Source of the DNA: Tautonia rosea
GTDB taxonomy: Bacteria; Planctomycetota; Planctomycetia; Isosphaerales; Isosphaeraceae
Reading direction: 5' to 3'
Length of the DNA: 64,000 nt
Assembly: GCF_012958305.1 (NCBI RefSeq)
Contig: NZ_JABBYO010000003.1
Coordinates: forward strand, 434,001 to 498,000
Shown here: in pieces, positions 53,208-62,176 of the stretch
How positions within the stretch are numbered: position 1 is the first letter of the stretch
Layout: the number at the start of each line of letters is the position of its first letter
Notes under the pieces: generated by a model
The model's input: the letters and a program-made list of their open reading frames with translations, nothing else
Told to the model about the DNA's origin: nothing
Database searches by the model: none
Translations under genes and position numbers: made by a program

Positions 53208-53996
53208 ATGCGCTTGGCAGTCCGGGTCGCCGCGACCTACGAATTGCAGGATGAGTCGTTCGGCTGCCTGATGGTCGAGCCGTCGTTGAGCGGGGAACGG
53301 CATCGGGTGGTCGAGGAAGACTTGACGACCAGTCCGACCCGATCGTGCGTCCTGGGTCGAGACCTCTACGGCAACCCTCAGCGGCACTTCATCGCGCCGA
53401 AGGGTCGGTTCTCCTTCGCATTTTCGGCCACCGTCGAGGTCGAGCCGAATGCCGAGATCCCGGAGGATGCCGTCAAACATCCGGCTCAGGACCTCCCACC
53501 CGAGACCTTGATTTATACCTTGCCGTCGCGATATTGCGAGTCGGACGTGCTCTCCCGGATGGCCCAGAGCGAGTTCGGCGATCTTGCCCCCGGGGCCGGT
53601 CAGGTCCGGGCCATCGCGGACTGGGTGCGGAGTCGGGTCGAGTATCGCTACGGCACGACCGGCCCGACCACCTCGGCGAGGGGGACGGCGATTGATCGGG
53701 TCGGCGTTTGCCGTGATTTCGCCCACCTGGTCATCGCGTTCTGCCGGGCGCTGGACATCCCCGCTCGGTACGTTTCAGGCTACGCCCTGGGTCTCGAACC
53801 GCCGGACTTCCACGGCTATGTTCAGGTCTATTTGGGTGGGGCGTGGCACAACGTCGATGCCACCTTCGCCGGTCTTCGGCCCGCCCTCGTCCCGATCGCC
53901 CTCGGCCGCGACGCCACCGACGTGGCGATGATGACGCTCTGGACGCCGCATGAGGTGGTCGAGCAGTCGGTGGAGGTTTGCAAGGTTGGCGATTGA
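53208..53996 (+). CDS. transglutaminase-like protein
   Basis: A 262-aa cytoplasmic-looking protein with the transglutaminase-like cysteine peptidase fold. An N-terminal beta domain (residues 1-100, MRLAVRVAATYELQDESFGC, then a PTRSCVLGRDLYGNPQRHF segment) resembles the N-domain of this family. The core triad is Cys in RVGVCRDFAHLVIAFCRAL (near 168), His in FHGYVQVYLGGAWH (near 207) and Asp in NVDAT. ARYVSGYALG is also typical. ATG 53208 has AAGGGGAG upstream. Peptidase, amidase or deamidase activity is possible; the substrate is unknown. It stands alone. Confidence 0.9.
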   Translation: MRLAVRVAATYELQDESFGCLMVEPSLSGERHRVVEEDLTTSPTRSCVLGRDLYGNPQRHFIAPKGRFSFAFSATVEVEPNAEIPEDAVKHPAQDLPPETLIYTLPSRYCESDVLSRMAQSEFGDLAPGAGQVRAIADWVRSRVEYRYGTTGPTTSARGTAIDRVGVCRDFAHLVIAFCRALDIPARYVSGYALGLEPPDFHGYVQVYLGGAWHNVDATFAGLRPALVPIALGRDATDVAMMTLWTPHEVVEQSVEVCKVGD

Positions 53997-54225
53997 GGCA
54001 TCCCCTCACCGTTCGAGGGGAGGCCTCACCGAACGACCGGACTGAATCCGGTTGTCCTGATGCGGCTCCGACACCTGGCCAGCGTGCCGAGTTCCCGCTC
54101 ACGGGCCGAATCGCAGGACGGAAGGCTTCGTAGTCGCGGTCGCCATGTGAAGTTCTTGATGTCTTGCGGCGCGGAACGCGAACAGCCTTCCGCTGAAACA
54201 CTGGCTTGGGGCACGACGTTTTCAA

Positions 54226-54660
54226 TTACCGCTTCAATGCCAGGACAAGTACGCCGATCGCCACCAAACCGATCCCCAGCCATTCTCGTGCGGAGGGCCG
54301 TTCACCGAGGAATGCGAAGGCGAAGAGCGCAACAAGCACAAGACTGAACTTGTCAACCGGTGCGACCTTTGATGCCTCGCCGACTTGAAGCGCTCGAAAA
54401 TAGCAGACCCATGACGCGCCTGTGGCCAGGGCCGACAGCGCCAGGAACAGGATTGTCCTGGGAGCAAGGGTTCGAGGGTCACTCCACTTGCCTGCGTACA
54501 GCACGAATCCTGTCAGCACGAAGAGGACGAGAACGGTACGAATGAGTGTCGCGAAGTCGGAGTCGACCCCTCGAATTCCGACCTTGGCGAAGATTGCAGT
54601 CAGCGCAGCGAAGCACGCCGACAGTGATGCCCAGAAGAACCAATCGTGAGGGGACGTCAT
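54226..54660 (-). CDS. EamA-domain membrane protein, half-size (single DMT repeat)
   Basis: A 144-aa drug/metabolite-transporter-superfamily protein with one EamA repeat. It has four to five hydrophobic segments (residues 7-25, 38-56, 66-87, 105-118, 125-142). Motifs typical of EamA are TAIFAKVGIRGV, LFLALSALATGASWVCYFRALQVGEASKVAPVDK and FLGERPSAREWLGIGLVAIGVLVLA. Full transporters have two such units (about 290 aa), so this one would work as a dimer. The substrate is unknown. ATG 54660. Confidence 0.88.
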   Translation of the reverse strand: MTSPHDWFFWASLSACFAALTAIFAKVGIRGVDSDFATLIRTVLVLFVLTGFVLYAGKWSDPRTLAPRTILFLALSALATGASWVCYFRALQVGEASKVAPVDKFSLVLVALFAFAFLGERPSAREWLGIGLVAIGVLVLALKR

Positions 54661-54920
54661 GATGATCTACCGAGCCGAAACGGGACGCGAGGAACGGTCT
54701 AGTTCGGCCCAGTTTCTCCCGTTCGCCGCGTCAGCCGGCTTGCTGTCATGACCGATCGGCAGGGAACAAATCGATTTCCAGTCACTTGAGGAAGCGTCTG
54801 ACTGGACTGGGATCGGGACGAACCCAGTGACCCTGCTCTTTCTGAGCTAACGGGATGGGGGCCAGCTCCCGATGGAAAAGGCCCCGTTCGGAAAGGATGT
54901 GTCGTTTGGGTTGATCCCGG

Positions 54921-55664
54921 TCACGCGCTGGTGTGACGCCGACGCTTGAACGCGACGATGCCAAGAATTGCGGCTCCCAGAAGGCCGCTTGCTAGAGTCG
55001 TCGGCTCGGGGATTGCTGTGATCTGGAACTCTCCACCAGTATCCACGAATTTGAATTGGAATGACGGGACGGCATTCGCAGTCCCGCCATTGAAGGTCAG
55101 AATGCTGCTGCCCTTCAAGACCCAATTCCCACTGCCGAAATTCGTGAGCCCGAGATAGTCAACATTGTCCCCGGGGCCACCAGGAGCCGAAGAGGTTCCG
55201 CTCAAGGAGGAGGAGTTGAACTCGGAGATGCTGACTTCAGAGGCGGTGGTCGCGGAGCCCCTGGTTCGGATGAAGATTGAGTCGAAGGCGCCGGTCACGC
55301 GAGTTAGCGTCACGGGCGAGATCGAACCGGTGTTGAACAACCAGGTGATCGTACTGGTTGCGGAATCGAACGACATGGTCCAGTCGTAAGAAGTTCCTGA
55401 CGTCCAGATAAATTGACGTTGTTGCCCATTCGCCGTGCTGGTGTCATCGACAAGCTTGAGTTCGAAATTCCCATTCAACGCATTATTGCCGTACGTGCCC
55501 TCGGCCACTCCGGTGACTGACCAGCCTTCGTTCGCTAGGGTCGAATTGAATGCGGTATCGGTTTCGAACGCACCCTGCTGGACCAGCAGCCCGGCGCGTG
55601 AAGTGGACGGGGCAGCAAGCACGGCCCCCAGGACTAATCCTATTGAAACCCGATGAAAACTCAT
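54921..55664 (-). CDS. PEP-CTERM sorting-domain surface protein
   Basis: A 247-aa exported protein with a signal peptide (SIGLVLGAVLAAPSTSRA). A Ser/Thr/Asn-rich beta domain follows (DWTMSFDSATSTITWLFNTG, SEVSISEFNSSSLSG, VPSFQFKFVDTGGEFQI). The C-terminal PEP-CTERM signal is IPEPTTLASGLLGAAILGIVAFKRRRH: PEP motif, hydrophobic helix and basic tail. Such proteins are processed by exosortase; none is encoded here. AAGGAGC precedes ATG 55664. It is probably a cell-surface or exopolysaccharide-associated protein; no binding specificity can be given. Confidence 0.92.
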   Translation of the reverse strand: MSFHRVSIGLVLGAVLAAPSTSRAGLLVQQGAFETDTAFNSTLANEGWSVTGVAEGTYGNNALNGNFELKLVDDTSTANGQQRQFIWTSGTSYDWTMSFDSATSTITWLFNTGSISPVTLTRVTGAFDSIFIRTRGSATTASEVSISEFNSSSLSGTSSAPGGPGDNVDYLGLTNFGSGNWVLKGSSILTFNGGTANAVPSFQFKFVDTGGEFQITAIPEPTTLASGLLGAAILGIVAFKRRRHTSA

Positions 55665-56154
55665 TCCTGCGCTGCTCCTTAACAGAATTCCTCGATCAAA
55701 ATCGTCCGCTTAGACCGGATCCCGCAGAATTCTAGAGAGATGCGGTTCCCGGCCAATACTCTCATTGCCAGAAAAGTCCTATCGATCCAGAACGGATCGG
55801 TTCCGATTCGACTCTGCACCACTTAAAGAATGGATGGATCCTCACTGGCATGACACAGTGTCCTTTCTTCTCATGCCGATGTCAACGATTCCTCCCGTTT
55901 CTCCGGCGGGTGGCCGGGGAAAGATCAGCCCTGAAACTCGATCATCTTTGAGAGAAAACGAAAGACGAAACGCGTTGTGTGGCCGGGGCCAAGCGCAGCG
56001 TGCCCCGGGATCAGTGGCTGCCGACACCAGGGCACGCTGCGCTTGGCCCCGGCCACACAAGCCGTTGCCGACCTCTTGCGGCTCCGCCGCGGGGACATGG
56101 TGCCATTGTCCCGGCCACCCGCTAAGCTCGGGCTCTATGCACCCGAATGGACTG
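55665..56154. other. 490-bp intergenic region with long inverted repeat
   Basis: It holds the PEP-CTERM gene promoter region on the right-to-left strand, with two GAATTC-containing stretches near 55684 and 55726, and a perfect 31-bp inverted repeat at 55975-56060. A further GC-rich stretch with GGGACATGG/CCATTGTCCC symmetry lies around 56092-56113. No coding potential was seen. Confidence 0.55.
55975..56060. repeat. perfect 31-bp inverted repeat, 24-nt loop
   Basis: The left arm 55975-56005 (begins TTGTGTGGCCGGGG, ends CAGCGTGCCC) is exactly complementary to the right arm 56030-56060. The loop spans 56006-56029. There is no T-tract on either side, so it is not a simple intrinsic terminator. 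It resembles a REP/MITE-like palindromic element. Confidence 0.97.
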
Positions 56155-56733
56155 CTACGAGGTTGAACCGTTGGTCTGGTCGGCGGAGCTGGCGACGAGC
56201 CAGAGGGCATTTTCGTAGGAGCCGCCGAAGTCGATGCGGGTGATCTCGTCGAGGGGGTAGGAGTCGGGGAGGTCGTCCCAGGAGGCGTCGGGGGTGATGT
56301 GGCGGAGGACGACGCGGTCGGGGTGGGTCTCGACGACCTGGCCGATCCAGCAGACCTCGGGGTCTTCGTCCTCGGTATGGATGGTGACGAGGGAGAAGGC
56401 GGCGGTGGCGGAGCGGAGCAGGTCGGGGAGGCTGTCGAGGTGGACCGGCGGGGTCGAGGGGCGCGCAAGCCCGCGGAGGTTCAGGGCCGACTCGACGAAG
56501 GCGGAGTGGGGGGCGGGGTCGTCGAGCCGGGAAATGTCGGCGAGGCGATAGACCTGGTAGCCGTCGAAGCGGATGCCGTGGCCGACGACGGCAAGGAGGA
56601 CCAGATCGGGGCCGAGGGAGAGGACGTAGCCGTCTTCCCAGCCGTCGGTGAAGGATCGGGTGATGCGGACGAGGGAGCCGGCGTCTCGGGCGTGTTCGAG
56701 CCGGCTCCGGAGGTCGGGGTCGGGTGAGGACAT
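56155..56733 (-). CDS. conserved hypothetical protein with tandem small beta domains
   Basis: A 192-aa soluble protein, apparently made of two similar halves. The first has SLVRITRSFTDGWEDGYVLSLGPDLVLLAVVG...FDGYQVYRLADISRL (about 20-70). The second has VCWIGQVVETHPDRVVLRHITP...YPLDEITRIDFGGSYENAL (about 125-180). Both read as strand-rich barrels, SH3- or Sm-like by eye. The name of the family is not known to me. It follows ileS by 15 bp on the same strand, so it is probably cotranscribed. Confidence 0.72.
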   Translation of the reverse strand: MSSPDPDLRSRLEHARDAGSLVRITRSFTDGWEDGYVLSLGPDLVLLAVVGHGIRFDGYQVYRLADISRLDDPAPHSAFVESALNLRGLARPSTPPVHLDSLPDLLRSATAAFSLVTIHTEDEDPEVCWIGQVVETHPDRVVLRHITPDASWDDLPDSYPLDEITRIDFGGSYENALWLVASSADQTNGSTS

Positions 56734-56748
56734 GATCCGGTGTTCCTG

Positions 56749-59607
56749 TCAGGTTTGGGGAGGCGAGGTGTTTGCTTCTCGGATGACCTGGGAACAGCGG
56801 AAGCAGAGGGTCGGATGTTCCTGGTCCTGCCCGACGGTCGGACGGAGGTTCCAGCAGCGCTCGCACTTCGGGTGCGGCGATTTCTGGACGTGGAACCAGA
56901 TCTTGCGGTCGGGGAGGTCGATGGCGTCGTCCGGGCGGGTTTCGGCAAGAAGGACGTCGGAGACGATGAACATGCGTTCGAAATGGGAGCGGAGGTGGTT
57001 GAGCGAGGCAAGGACCTCGGGGTCGGGGCTGCCGACGGTGACGAGGGCCTCCTGGTTGCTGCCGATGACCTTGGCGGCGCGGAGCTTTTCGAGGTCACGG
57101 AAGACGACCTCGCGCGACTCGCGGAAGAGATCCCAGTCGAGGCCGCCGGGGCGGGGGTCGTCGAACGAGGGGTCGGGCTCGGGCCAGGGGGCGAGGTGGA
57201 CGCTCGGGGCCTTGGAGGGGGATTCGGGGATGAGGTCCCAGATTTCCTCGGAGGTATGCGGCATGATTGGCGCGAAGAGGCGGGCCAGGCACAAATGGAT
57301 GCGGGCCATGACGAACTGGGCGGCGCGGCGCTCGGGGCCGGTGGGGTGCTCTGCGTAGAGGCGATCCTTCAGGACGTCGAGGTAGAAGCTGGAGAGATCG
57401 ACCGAGCAGAACTGGTAGAGGCGCTGGAAGGACCGGTAGAAGTCGAAGGAGTCGAAGGCGGCGGTGGCCTCTCGGATGACGGTGTTGAGGCGGAAGAGGG
57501 CCCAGCGGTCGATCGGGTGCAGGGTGGAAGGATCGACGGAGTCGGGGTCGAATCGGGCGTAGTCTTCGAGGTTGCCGAGGAGGTAGCGGAAGGTGTTGCG
57601 GATTTTGCGGTAGGACTCGGAAGCCTCCTTGATGGCGCGCTCGGTGAGGGAGACGTCATTGGAGTAATCGAGGCTGGCGACCATCAGCCGGAGGACGTCG
57701 GCGCCGTACTTCTCGGTCGACTCGACTGCGGGGACTGCGTTGCCCAGCGACTTGGATTGCTTCTGGCCCTTGTCGTCGACGACGAAGCCATGGGTCAGGA
57801 CGGTCTCGAAGGGGGCCTGGCCGGTGGTACCGACGGCGGTGAGGATGGAGGACTGGAACCAGCCGCGGTGCTGATCGGAGCCTTCGAGGTACATGAAGGC
57901 GGGGTACGGGCCGGAGTCGTAGCTCGGCTCCCGAACGACGGAGCGGTGGCTGGAGCCGGACTCGAACCAGACGTCGAGGATGTCGGTCCCTTTTTCGAGG
58001 TGCTCGACGGGGTGGGCGTTGGTGTCCAGGTCGGGGGGGATCAGTTCGGAGACGGGGCGCGTAAACCAGGCGTCGGCCCCTTCCTTGGCGAACAGGTCGC
58101 GGTAGAAGCGGACGGACTCGGCGGTGAGGTGGTGGTAGTCGTTCCGCTCGTCGAAGAGGACGGGGATGGGGACGCCCCAGGCGCGCTGTCGGCTGATGCA
58201 CCAATCGGGACGCTGGCCGACCATGGCCTCGATGCGGGCCTGGCCCCAGGAGGGGAGCCAGCGGACCTGGTTGCGGATGGCGTGGAGCGTGTTCTCGCGG
58301 AGATTGTTGCGATCGACCCCGATGAACCACTGGGCGGTGGCGCGGAAGATGACCGGCTTCTTACTTCGCCAGCCGTGGGGGTAGCTGTGGCGGAAGTTGA
58401 AGTGATGAAAAAGTGCGCCGACGTCTTTGAGGATCTCGATGACCTTCGGGTTGGCGGCGAAGACCTGGAGGCCGACGAGGTCGGCGGGGACGCCGTCGGT
58501 GTCGAGGAAGCGGCCGGAGGCGTCGACGGGGCTGATGACGGGGAGGTGGTACTTCAGGCCGGTCTTGTAGTCGTCGGCACCGTGGCCGGGGGCGGTGTGG
58601 ACGAGGCCGGTGCCGTCTTCGACGGTGACGTAATCGGCCAGGACGAAGGTGCCGGTGCGGTCGATGAAGACGTGTTGGTACGAACCGCCTTCGACATCCT
58701 TGCCGGTGCAGCGGGCAACGATTTCGTAATCGGTGATCTGACGGAGGCCCATGACCTTCTCGACGAGCGGCGAGGCGAAGAGGGTCTGGACGGTCTGGCC
58801 GGATTCGGGGTCGGTGTAGCGGACGCCGGCGTATTCGAGGTCGGGGTGGGCGGCGATGGCGACGTTGGCGGGGAGGGTCCAGGGGGTGGTGGTCCAGATC
58901 ATCGCGTGCCAGGGGCCGGGGCCGAAGTCGGCCGGCAGGGCGGAGGTGATCGGGAAGTTGACGTAGATGGAGGGGGAGGTGTGCTCGGCGTATTCGAGCT
59001 CGGCCTCGGCCAGGGCGGTGCGGTCGTGGATGTCCCAGTGGATCGGCTTGAGCTGACGGAAGACGAAGCCCTTTTCGACGAGGTCGGCCAGCACGTCCAT
59101 GATGCCGGCCTCGTAGCGGGGGTCGAGGGTGAGGTAAGGGTTGGCCCAGTCTCCGGAGGCGCCGAGGCGCTGGAACTGAGTGCGCTGGACGTCGACCCAC
59201 TTGAGGGCCTCGGTCCGGCAAAGTTCGCGGATCTCGGGGAAGCTCATCGAGGCGGCTTTCGGGCCGAGGTCCTTGGCGACCTTGTGTTCGATGGGAAGGC
59301 CGTGGCAATCCCAGCCGGGGACATAAGGGGCGTCATAACCGCGCATGGTGTGGTAGCGGACGACGATGTCCTTGAGCACCTTGTTCAGCAGGTGGCCCAT
59401 GTGGATGTCGCCGTTGGCGTAGGGGGGGCCGTCGTGCAGGACGCGGCGGGGGCTCCCTTTGCGGGCGGCTCGAATCTGAGCGTAGAGGCCCATCTCCTCC
59501 CACCGGGCCTGAATTTGAGGCTCGCGCTGGGTGAGGTTGGCCTTCATGGCGAAGGCGGTGGTGGGGAGGTTCAGGGTGTCTTTGTATTTTTTGGCGTCGG
59601 TGGACAT
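56749..59607 (-). CDS. ileS: isoleucyl-tRNA synthetase
   Basis: A class I synthetase that charges tRNA-Ile, with editing of valine. The 952-aa protein shows the HIGH motif as PPYANGDIHMGHLLNK (near 60) and GYDAPYVPGWDCHGLPIEHK. The CP1 editing domain includes MIWTTTPWTLPANVAI. WFESGSSHR and the KMSKS-equivalent KQSKSLGNAV (near 600) follow, then the anticodon domain. A C-terminal zinc site has CERCWNLR (near 920) and CFRCSQVI. The zinc-bearing form fits the E. coli-like group of bacterial IleRS. ATG 59607. Confidence 0.97.
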   Translation of the reverse strand: MSTDAKKYKDTLNLPTTAFAMKANLTQREPQIQARWEEMGLYAQIRAARKGSPRRVLHDGPPYANGDIHMGHLLNKVLKDIVVRYHTMRGYDAPYVPGWDCHGLPIEHKVAKDLGPKAASMSFPEIRELCRTEALKWVDVQRTQFQRLGASGDWANPYLTLDPRYEAGIMDVLADLVEKGFVFRQLKPIHWDIHDRTALAEAELEYAEHTSPSIYVNFPITSALPADFGPGPWHAMIWTTTPWTLPANVAIAAHPDLEYAGVRYTDPESGQTVQTLFASPLVEKVMGLRQITDYEIVARCTGKDVEGGSYQHVFIDRTGTFVLADYVTVEDGTGLVHTAPGHGADDYKTGLKYHLPVISPVDASGRFLDTDGVPADLVGLQVFAANPKVIEILKDVGALFHHFNFRHSYPHGWRSKKPVIFRATAQWFIGVDRNNLRENTLHAIRNQVRWLPSWGQARIEAMVGQRPDWCISRQRAWGVPIPVLFDERNDYHHLTAESVRFYRDLFAKEGADAWFTRPVSELIPPDLDTNAHPVEHLEKGTDILDVWFESGSSHRSVVREPSYDSGPYPAFMYLEGSDQHRGWFQSSILTAVGTTGQAPFETVLTHGFVVDDKGQKQSKSLGNAVPAVESTEKYGADVLRLMVASLDYSNDVSLTERAIKEASESYRKIRNTFRYLLGNLEDYARFDPDSVDPSTLHPIDRWALFRLNTVIREATAAFDSFDFYRSFQRLYQFCSVDLSSFYLDVLKDRLYAEHPTGPERRAAQFVMARIHLCLARLFAPIMPHTSEEIWDLIPESPSKAPSVHLAPWPEPDPSFDDPRPGGLDWDLFRESREVVFRDLEKLRAAKVIGSNQEALVTVGSPDPEVLASLNHLRSHFERMFIVSDVLLAETRPDDAIDLPDRKIWFHVQKSPHPKCERCWNLRPTVGQDQEHPTLCFRCSQVIREANTSPPQT

Positions 59608-59649
59608 GGTTGTTCGTCTTGTCTTAAGTCGTTGTGCCCATTACCGGGC

Positions 59650-60015
59650 TCAGAGTCCTTCGATGAGGCTTCGGTTCAGGAAGATGATTGAACCGATCAT
59701 TTCTTCGGACGAGCACGTTTCCCAAATCAGGACGAGTCCGCGAATGACGTCACCGACCGAAAGTTCGCCCTGCTGGCAACGGACGATCCCGGCGTGTTCG
59801 ACCTGACGACGCCAGAAGTCGATGAAGTGGGCGTCGTGCGTGACGATGACCCTCCCCGTTCGGAGGGCTTGCTCCCACTGTTCATCGTCTGAGGCGCCGG
59901 CCAGGCCGACCTGGCGACTTACGGTAACGTTGATCCCTTTCTCCCGAAGAGCTTTCGCGATGGCGTTACAGCAATTGAAATCGTGGTCGAGATGATAACG
60001 GATCGATCGAGTCAT
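59650..60015 (-). CDS. DUF5615 PIN-like toxin-type protein
   Basis: A 121-aa protein of the DUF5615/PIN-like group: RYHLDHDFNCCNAIAKALREKGINV (first acidic residue), VTHDAHFIDFW (second acidic region) and a late VGDVIRGLVLIWETC. PIN-like toxins cleave RNA. It follows the DUF433 gene by 15 bp, the standard pairing of these two families, and is the last gene before ileS. Whether the pair works as a toxin-antitoxin system is inferred from family association. Confidence 0.88.
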   Translation of the reverse strand: MTRSIRYHLDHDFNCCNAIAKALREKGINVTVSRQVGLAGASDDEQWEQALRTGRVIVTHDAHFIDFWRRQVEHAGIVRCQQGELSVGDVIRGLVLIWETCSSEEMIGSIIFLNRSLIEGL

Positions 60016-60030
60016 CGATGGCCCGTGATC

Positions 60031-60399
60031 TCAGGTCTCAGGGAAAGATTCGCCCCTGAGTCGCTCGACGGCCCGTTGGTAAAGCTCTGGCTTCTCACGC
60101 TTAATCCGCTCCAGGAGCGAGGGCTGGCTGGCCTCGATTTCCTTCATGATTTCGTCATCGCGTCGGATGTCTGCCAGGATTTCGTCTCTATGATCGTAAT
60201 AGTAGACGAGGGCCGCGTGGACATCGGCGAGCGAGATGGTCTCGTAATCCTCGACGATTTGCTCGGGAGACATTCCCATCTGCTCGTGGCAGATCACGAT
60301 ATTCTGAACGGTGATCCGATGCCCGGCGATGCGGGGCTTGCCGCCGCAGGTGCCGGGGGTGATGACGATGTGCTCGGCGATGGAGGAGACGGTGCTCAT
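60031..60399 (-). CDS. DUF433 antitoxin-type protein
   Basis: A 122-aa member of DUF433, usually the small partner of a DUF5615/PIN-like protein. The signature is HIVITPGTCGGKPRIAGHRITVQNIV followed by the helix-turn-helix-like GMSPEQIVEDYETISLADVHAALVYYYDH. A long charged C-terminal helix (ILADIRRDDEIMKEIEASQP ...) may bind the partner. It overlaps the upstream gene by 4 bp (ATGA), so translation is coupled. Confidence 0.9.
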   Translation of the reverse strand: MSTVSSIAEHIVITPGTCGGKPRIAGHRITVQNIVICHEQMGMSPEQIVEDYETISLADVHAALVYYYDHRDEILADIRRDDEIMKEIEASQPSLLERIKREKPELYQRAVERLRGESFPET

Positions 60400-60791
60400 G
60401 AGCTGCCTCCCGAGGGTGTCAGGGGGTGTTCGTCGGGACGGTCGGCCTCGCCGAACGAAGCGATGACCTCGATGGGGCCGACGAGGTGGCGCTTCAAGGC
60501 GTCGAGGTCTTTGGCGGGAATCCAGAGTTCTTCGTGGAGCTTGCCGCCGACGATCCGAGCGGGGTAGCGTCCGAGGAAGTCGCGATCGACCCGGAAGCGG
60601 AGGACGAAGCCGGCGCCGTGGTCGCGGACATTCCAGCGACGGGCGATCTGCCGGGCATACTCCTCGTTGAGGACCGGATAGAAGATCGGTTGCTCGGGCA
60701 ATCGAGGGGGGAACGCCTGCCAGCCGGATGCCTCGATCAGGGCGAGTTCGGCCGGGCCGACGGGCCGGTAGAGGGTCGTGGTGTCCGCCAT
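60396..60791 (-). CDS. conserved hypothetical protein
   Basis: A 131-aa protein beginning MADTTTLYRPVGPAELALIEASGWQAFPPRLPEQPIFYPVL. It continues with VLRFRVDRDFLGRY, VGGKLHEELWIPAKDLDALKRHLVGPIEV. I recall similar proteins in bacteria annotated as ADP-ribosylation/crystallin J1-like, but the label is doubtful and no catalytic site is visible. ATG 60791 gives this family N-terminus; the frame is open upstream. It overlaps the DUF433 gene, so it may be part of the same transcription unit as the toxin-like pair. Confidence 0.75.
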   Translation of the reverse strand: MADTTTLYRPVGPAELALIEASGWQAFPPRLPEQPIFYPVLNEEYARQIARRWNVRDHGAGFVLRFRVDRDFLGRYPARIVGGKLHEELWIPAKDLDALKRHLVGPIEVIASFGEADRPDEHPLTPSGGSS

Positions 60792-60814
60792 CGGTGATCG
60801 GCCCTCATTTCCTC

Positions 60815-61666
60815 TCAAGGTTGCGTGGAATCGAGCCGTTCGATCACCCAGGTGACGATGCGACGAAGCTTGCCCTCGGCCTCGTTGGCGACGGCGATGA
60901 TCTCCTCGATCTTGACCGGTTCGAGGGCGTCGGGCAGGCAGAGGTCGGTGACGATGGAGAAGCCGAGGACCTTCATGCCGGCGTGGACGGCGACGAGGAC
61001 CTCGGCGACGGTGGACATGCCGACGACGTCGGCACCGATCCCTCGGAGATACCGATACTCGGCGCGGGTCTCCAGGTTCGGTCCGACGATGCCGACATAG
61101 ACGCCGCGGTGAGCGGGGATGCCTTCGGCGAGGGCGATCGAGAGGGCGAGGTCCTGGAGTTCGCGGTCGTAGGGTTCGATGAGGTCCGGGAATCGAGGGC
61201 CGAGGCGATCGTCGTTTGGTCCGATCAAGGGATTGATGCCGGCTAGGCCGGGAAGGTTCAGGTGGTCGTCGATGACCACCAGGTCTCCTTTACGGTGCAG
61301 GGGGTTCAGACCGCCGGCAGCGTTGGAGACAATCAAGGTTTCGCAGCCGAGTTCCTTCAAGACCCGGATCGGAAACGTGACCTGGGCCGGAGAGTAGCCT
61401 TCGTAAAGATGGAACCGGCCTTCCATTGCAACAACCGGAACGCCGGCAAGGGTGCCGCAGACGAGTCGTCCCGCGTGACTCTCGACCCCGGTCGGATGGG
61501 GAAAGTGGGGGATGGCCTCGTAAGGGATGGTGGCTTCGGCGTCAATTTGAGAGGCGAGCTGACCGAGACCCGTGCCCAGCACGATGCCGACGCGTCCGGT
61601 GCCGGGCCAATGCGATCGAACGGCGAGCGTCGCGTCCTGGACGTCGTCCCAGCGGTGATACTGCAT
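60815..61666 (-). CDS. purine nucleoside phosphorylase
   Basis: A 283-aa trimeric-type PNP that splits purine nucleosides to base and ribose 1-phosphate in salvage. It shows VGIVLGTGLGQLA, HFPHPTGVESHAGRLV (phosphate-binding His/Arg region), GRFHLYEGY, VSNAAGGLNPLHRKGDLVVIDDHLNLPG and the purine-site segment VGPNLETRAEYRYLR..VGMSTVAEV (Glu, Met, Ser). A late FSIVTDLC replaces the usual SLxTNxA; Asp where many trimeric enzymes have Asn hints at base preference, but this is not decisive. It heads the same-strand run to ileS. Confidence 0.93.
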   Translation of the reverse strand: MQYHRWDDVQDATLAVRSHWPGTGRVGIVLGTGLGQLASQIDAEATIPYEAIPHFPHPTGVESHAGRLVCGTLAGVPVVAMEGRFHLYEGYSPAQVTFPIRVLKELGCETLIVSNAAGGLNPLHRKGDLVVIDDHLNLPGLAGINPLIGPNDDRLGPRFPDLIEPYDRELQDLALSIALAEGIPAHRGVYVGIVGPNLETRAEYRYLRGIGADVVGMSTVAEVLVAVHAGMKVLGFSIVTDLCLPDALEPVKIEEIIAVANEAEGKLRRIVTWVIERLDSTQP

Positions 61667-61747
61667 CGGAGGGGGGTTCCGCAGCGATTCAGCACAGGCT
61701 CGAATCGAACAACAAAAAGGAGATGGTCGGGGGAGCGATCTTGAGCG

Positions 61748-62176
61748 TCAGCCGCGACGAAGAATCCGGGCAAACCGGGGGTCTTGTCGAAGACTTTTCA
61801 GGTCGGGGTCGCGGAGCATGTGGCGAAAATGATGATAGCCAAGATCAACGGCGCGGGTCAGCGCGTCGAAGGCGGGATCAATCATCCCAAGGACCGCGTA
61901 GCTGCAGGCCAGATTGTACCAGGGAATGGGACGGTCGGGTTGAAGACGAGTCAGGCGTCGATCGAGTTGGAGGGCGCGGGTGGATTCACCGCGGCGAGCA
62001 AGGTTGTTGGCCTGAACGCGGAGCGCATCTACATAGAAGGGATCGCGGTCGAGGATGCGGCCGAGGAACTCGACCTCGAAATCGCGCTGTGATTGCTCGC
62101 GCAGGCATCGGGTCGAGGTTTCGGACGACGGCCGATCGCGGTCGGAGTTGCCTGGCAAGTGATCAGAGGCGGCCAT
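61748..62176 (-). CDS. small TPR protein
   Basis: A 142-aa soluble protein with about three TPR-like helices pairs: FLGRILDRDPFYVDALRVQANNLARRG, ALQLDRRLTRLQPDRPIPWYNLACSYAVLG and IDPAFDALTRAVDLGYHHFRHMLRD. It closes with DLKSLRQDPRFARIL, a common ending in stand-alone TPR proteins (D-P-x-F/L). The N-terminal 30 residues are disordered. It stands alone upstream of the PNP gene on the same strand (82 bp). Confidence 0.82.
   Translation of the reverse strand: MAASDHLPGNSDRDRPSSETSTRCLREQSQRDFEVEFLGRILDRDPFYVDALRVQANNLARRGESTRALQLDRRLTRLQPDRPIPWYNLACSYAVLGMIDPAFDALTRAVDLGYHHFRHMLRDPDLKSLRQDPRFARILRRG

Noticed and set aside
56740-59691. A 983-codon open frame on the plus strand opposite ileS
   Set aside because: It is extremely rich in Gly, Val, Asp and Glu, mirrors the codon pattern of ileS, and has no domain or ribosome-binding site; an antisense artefact of high GC.
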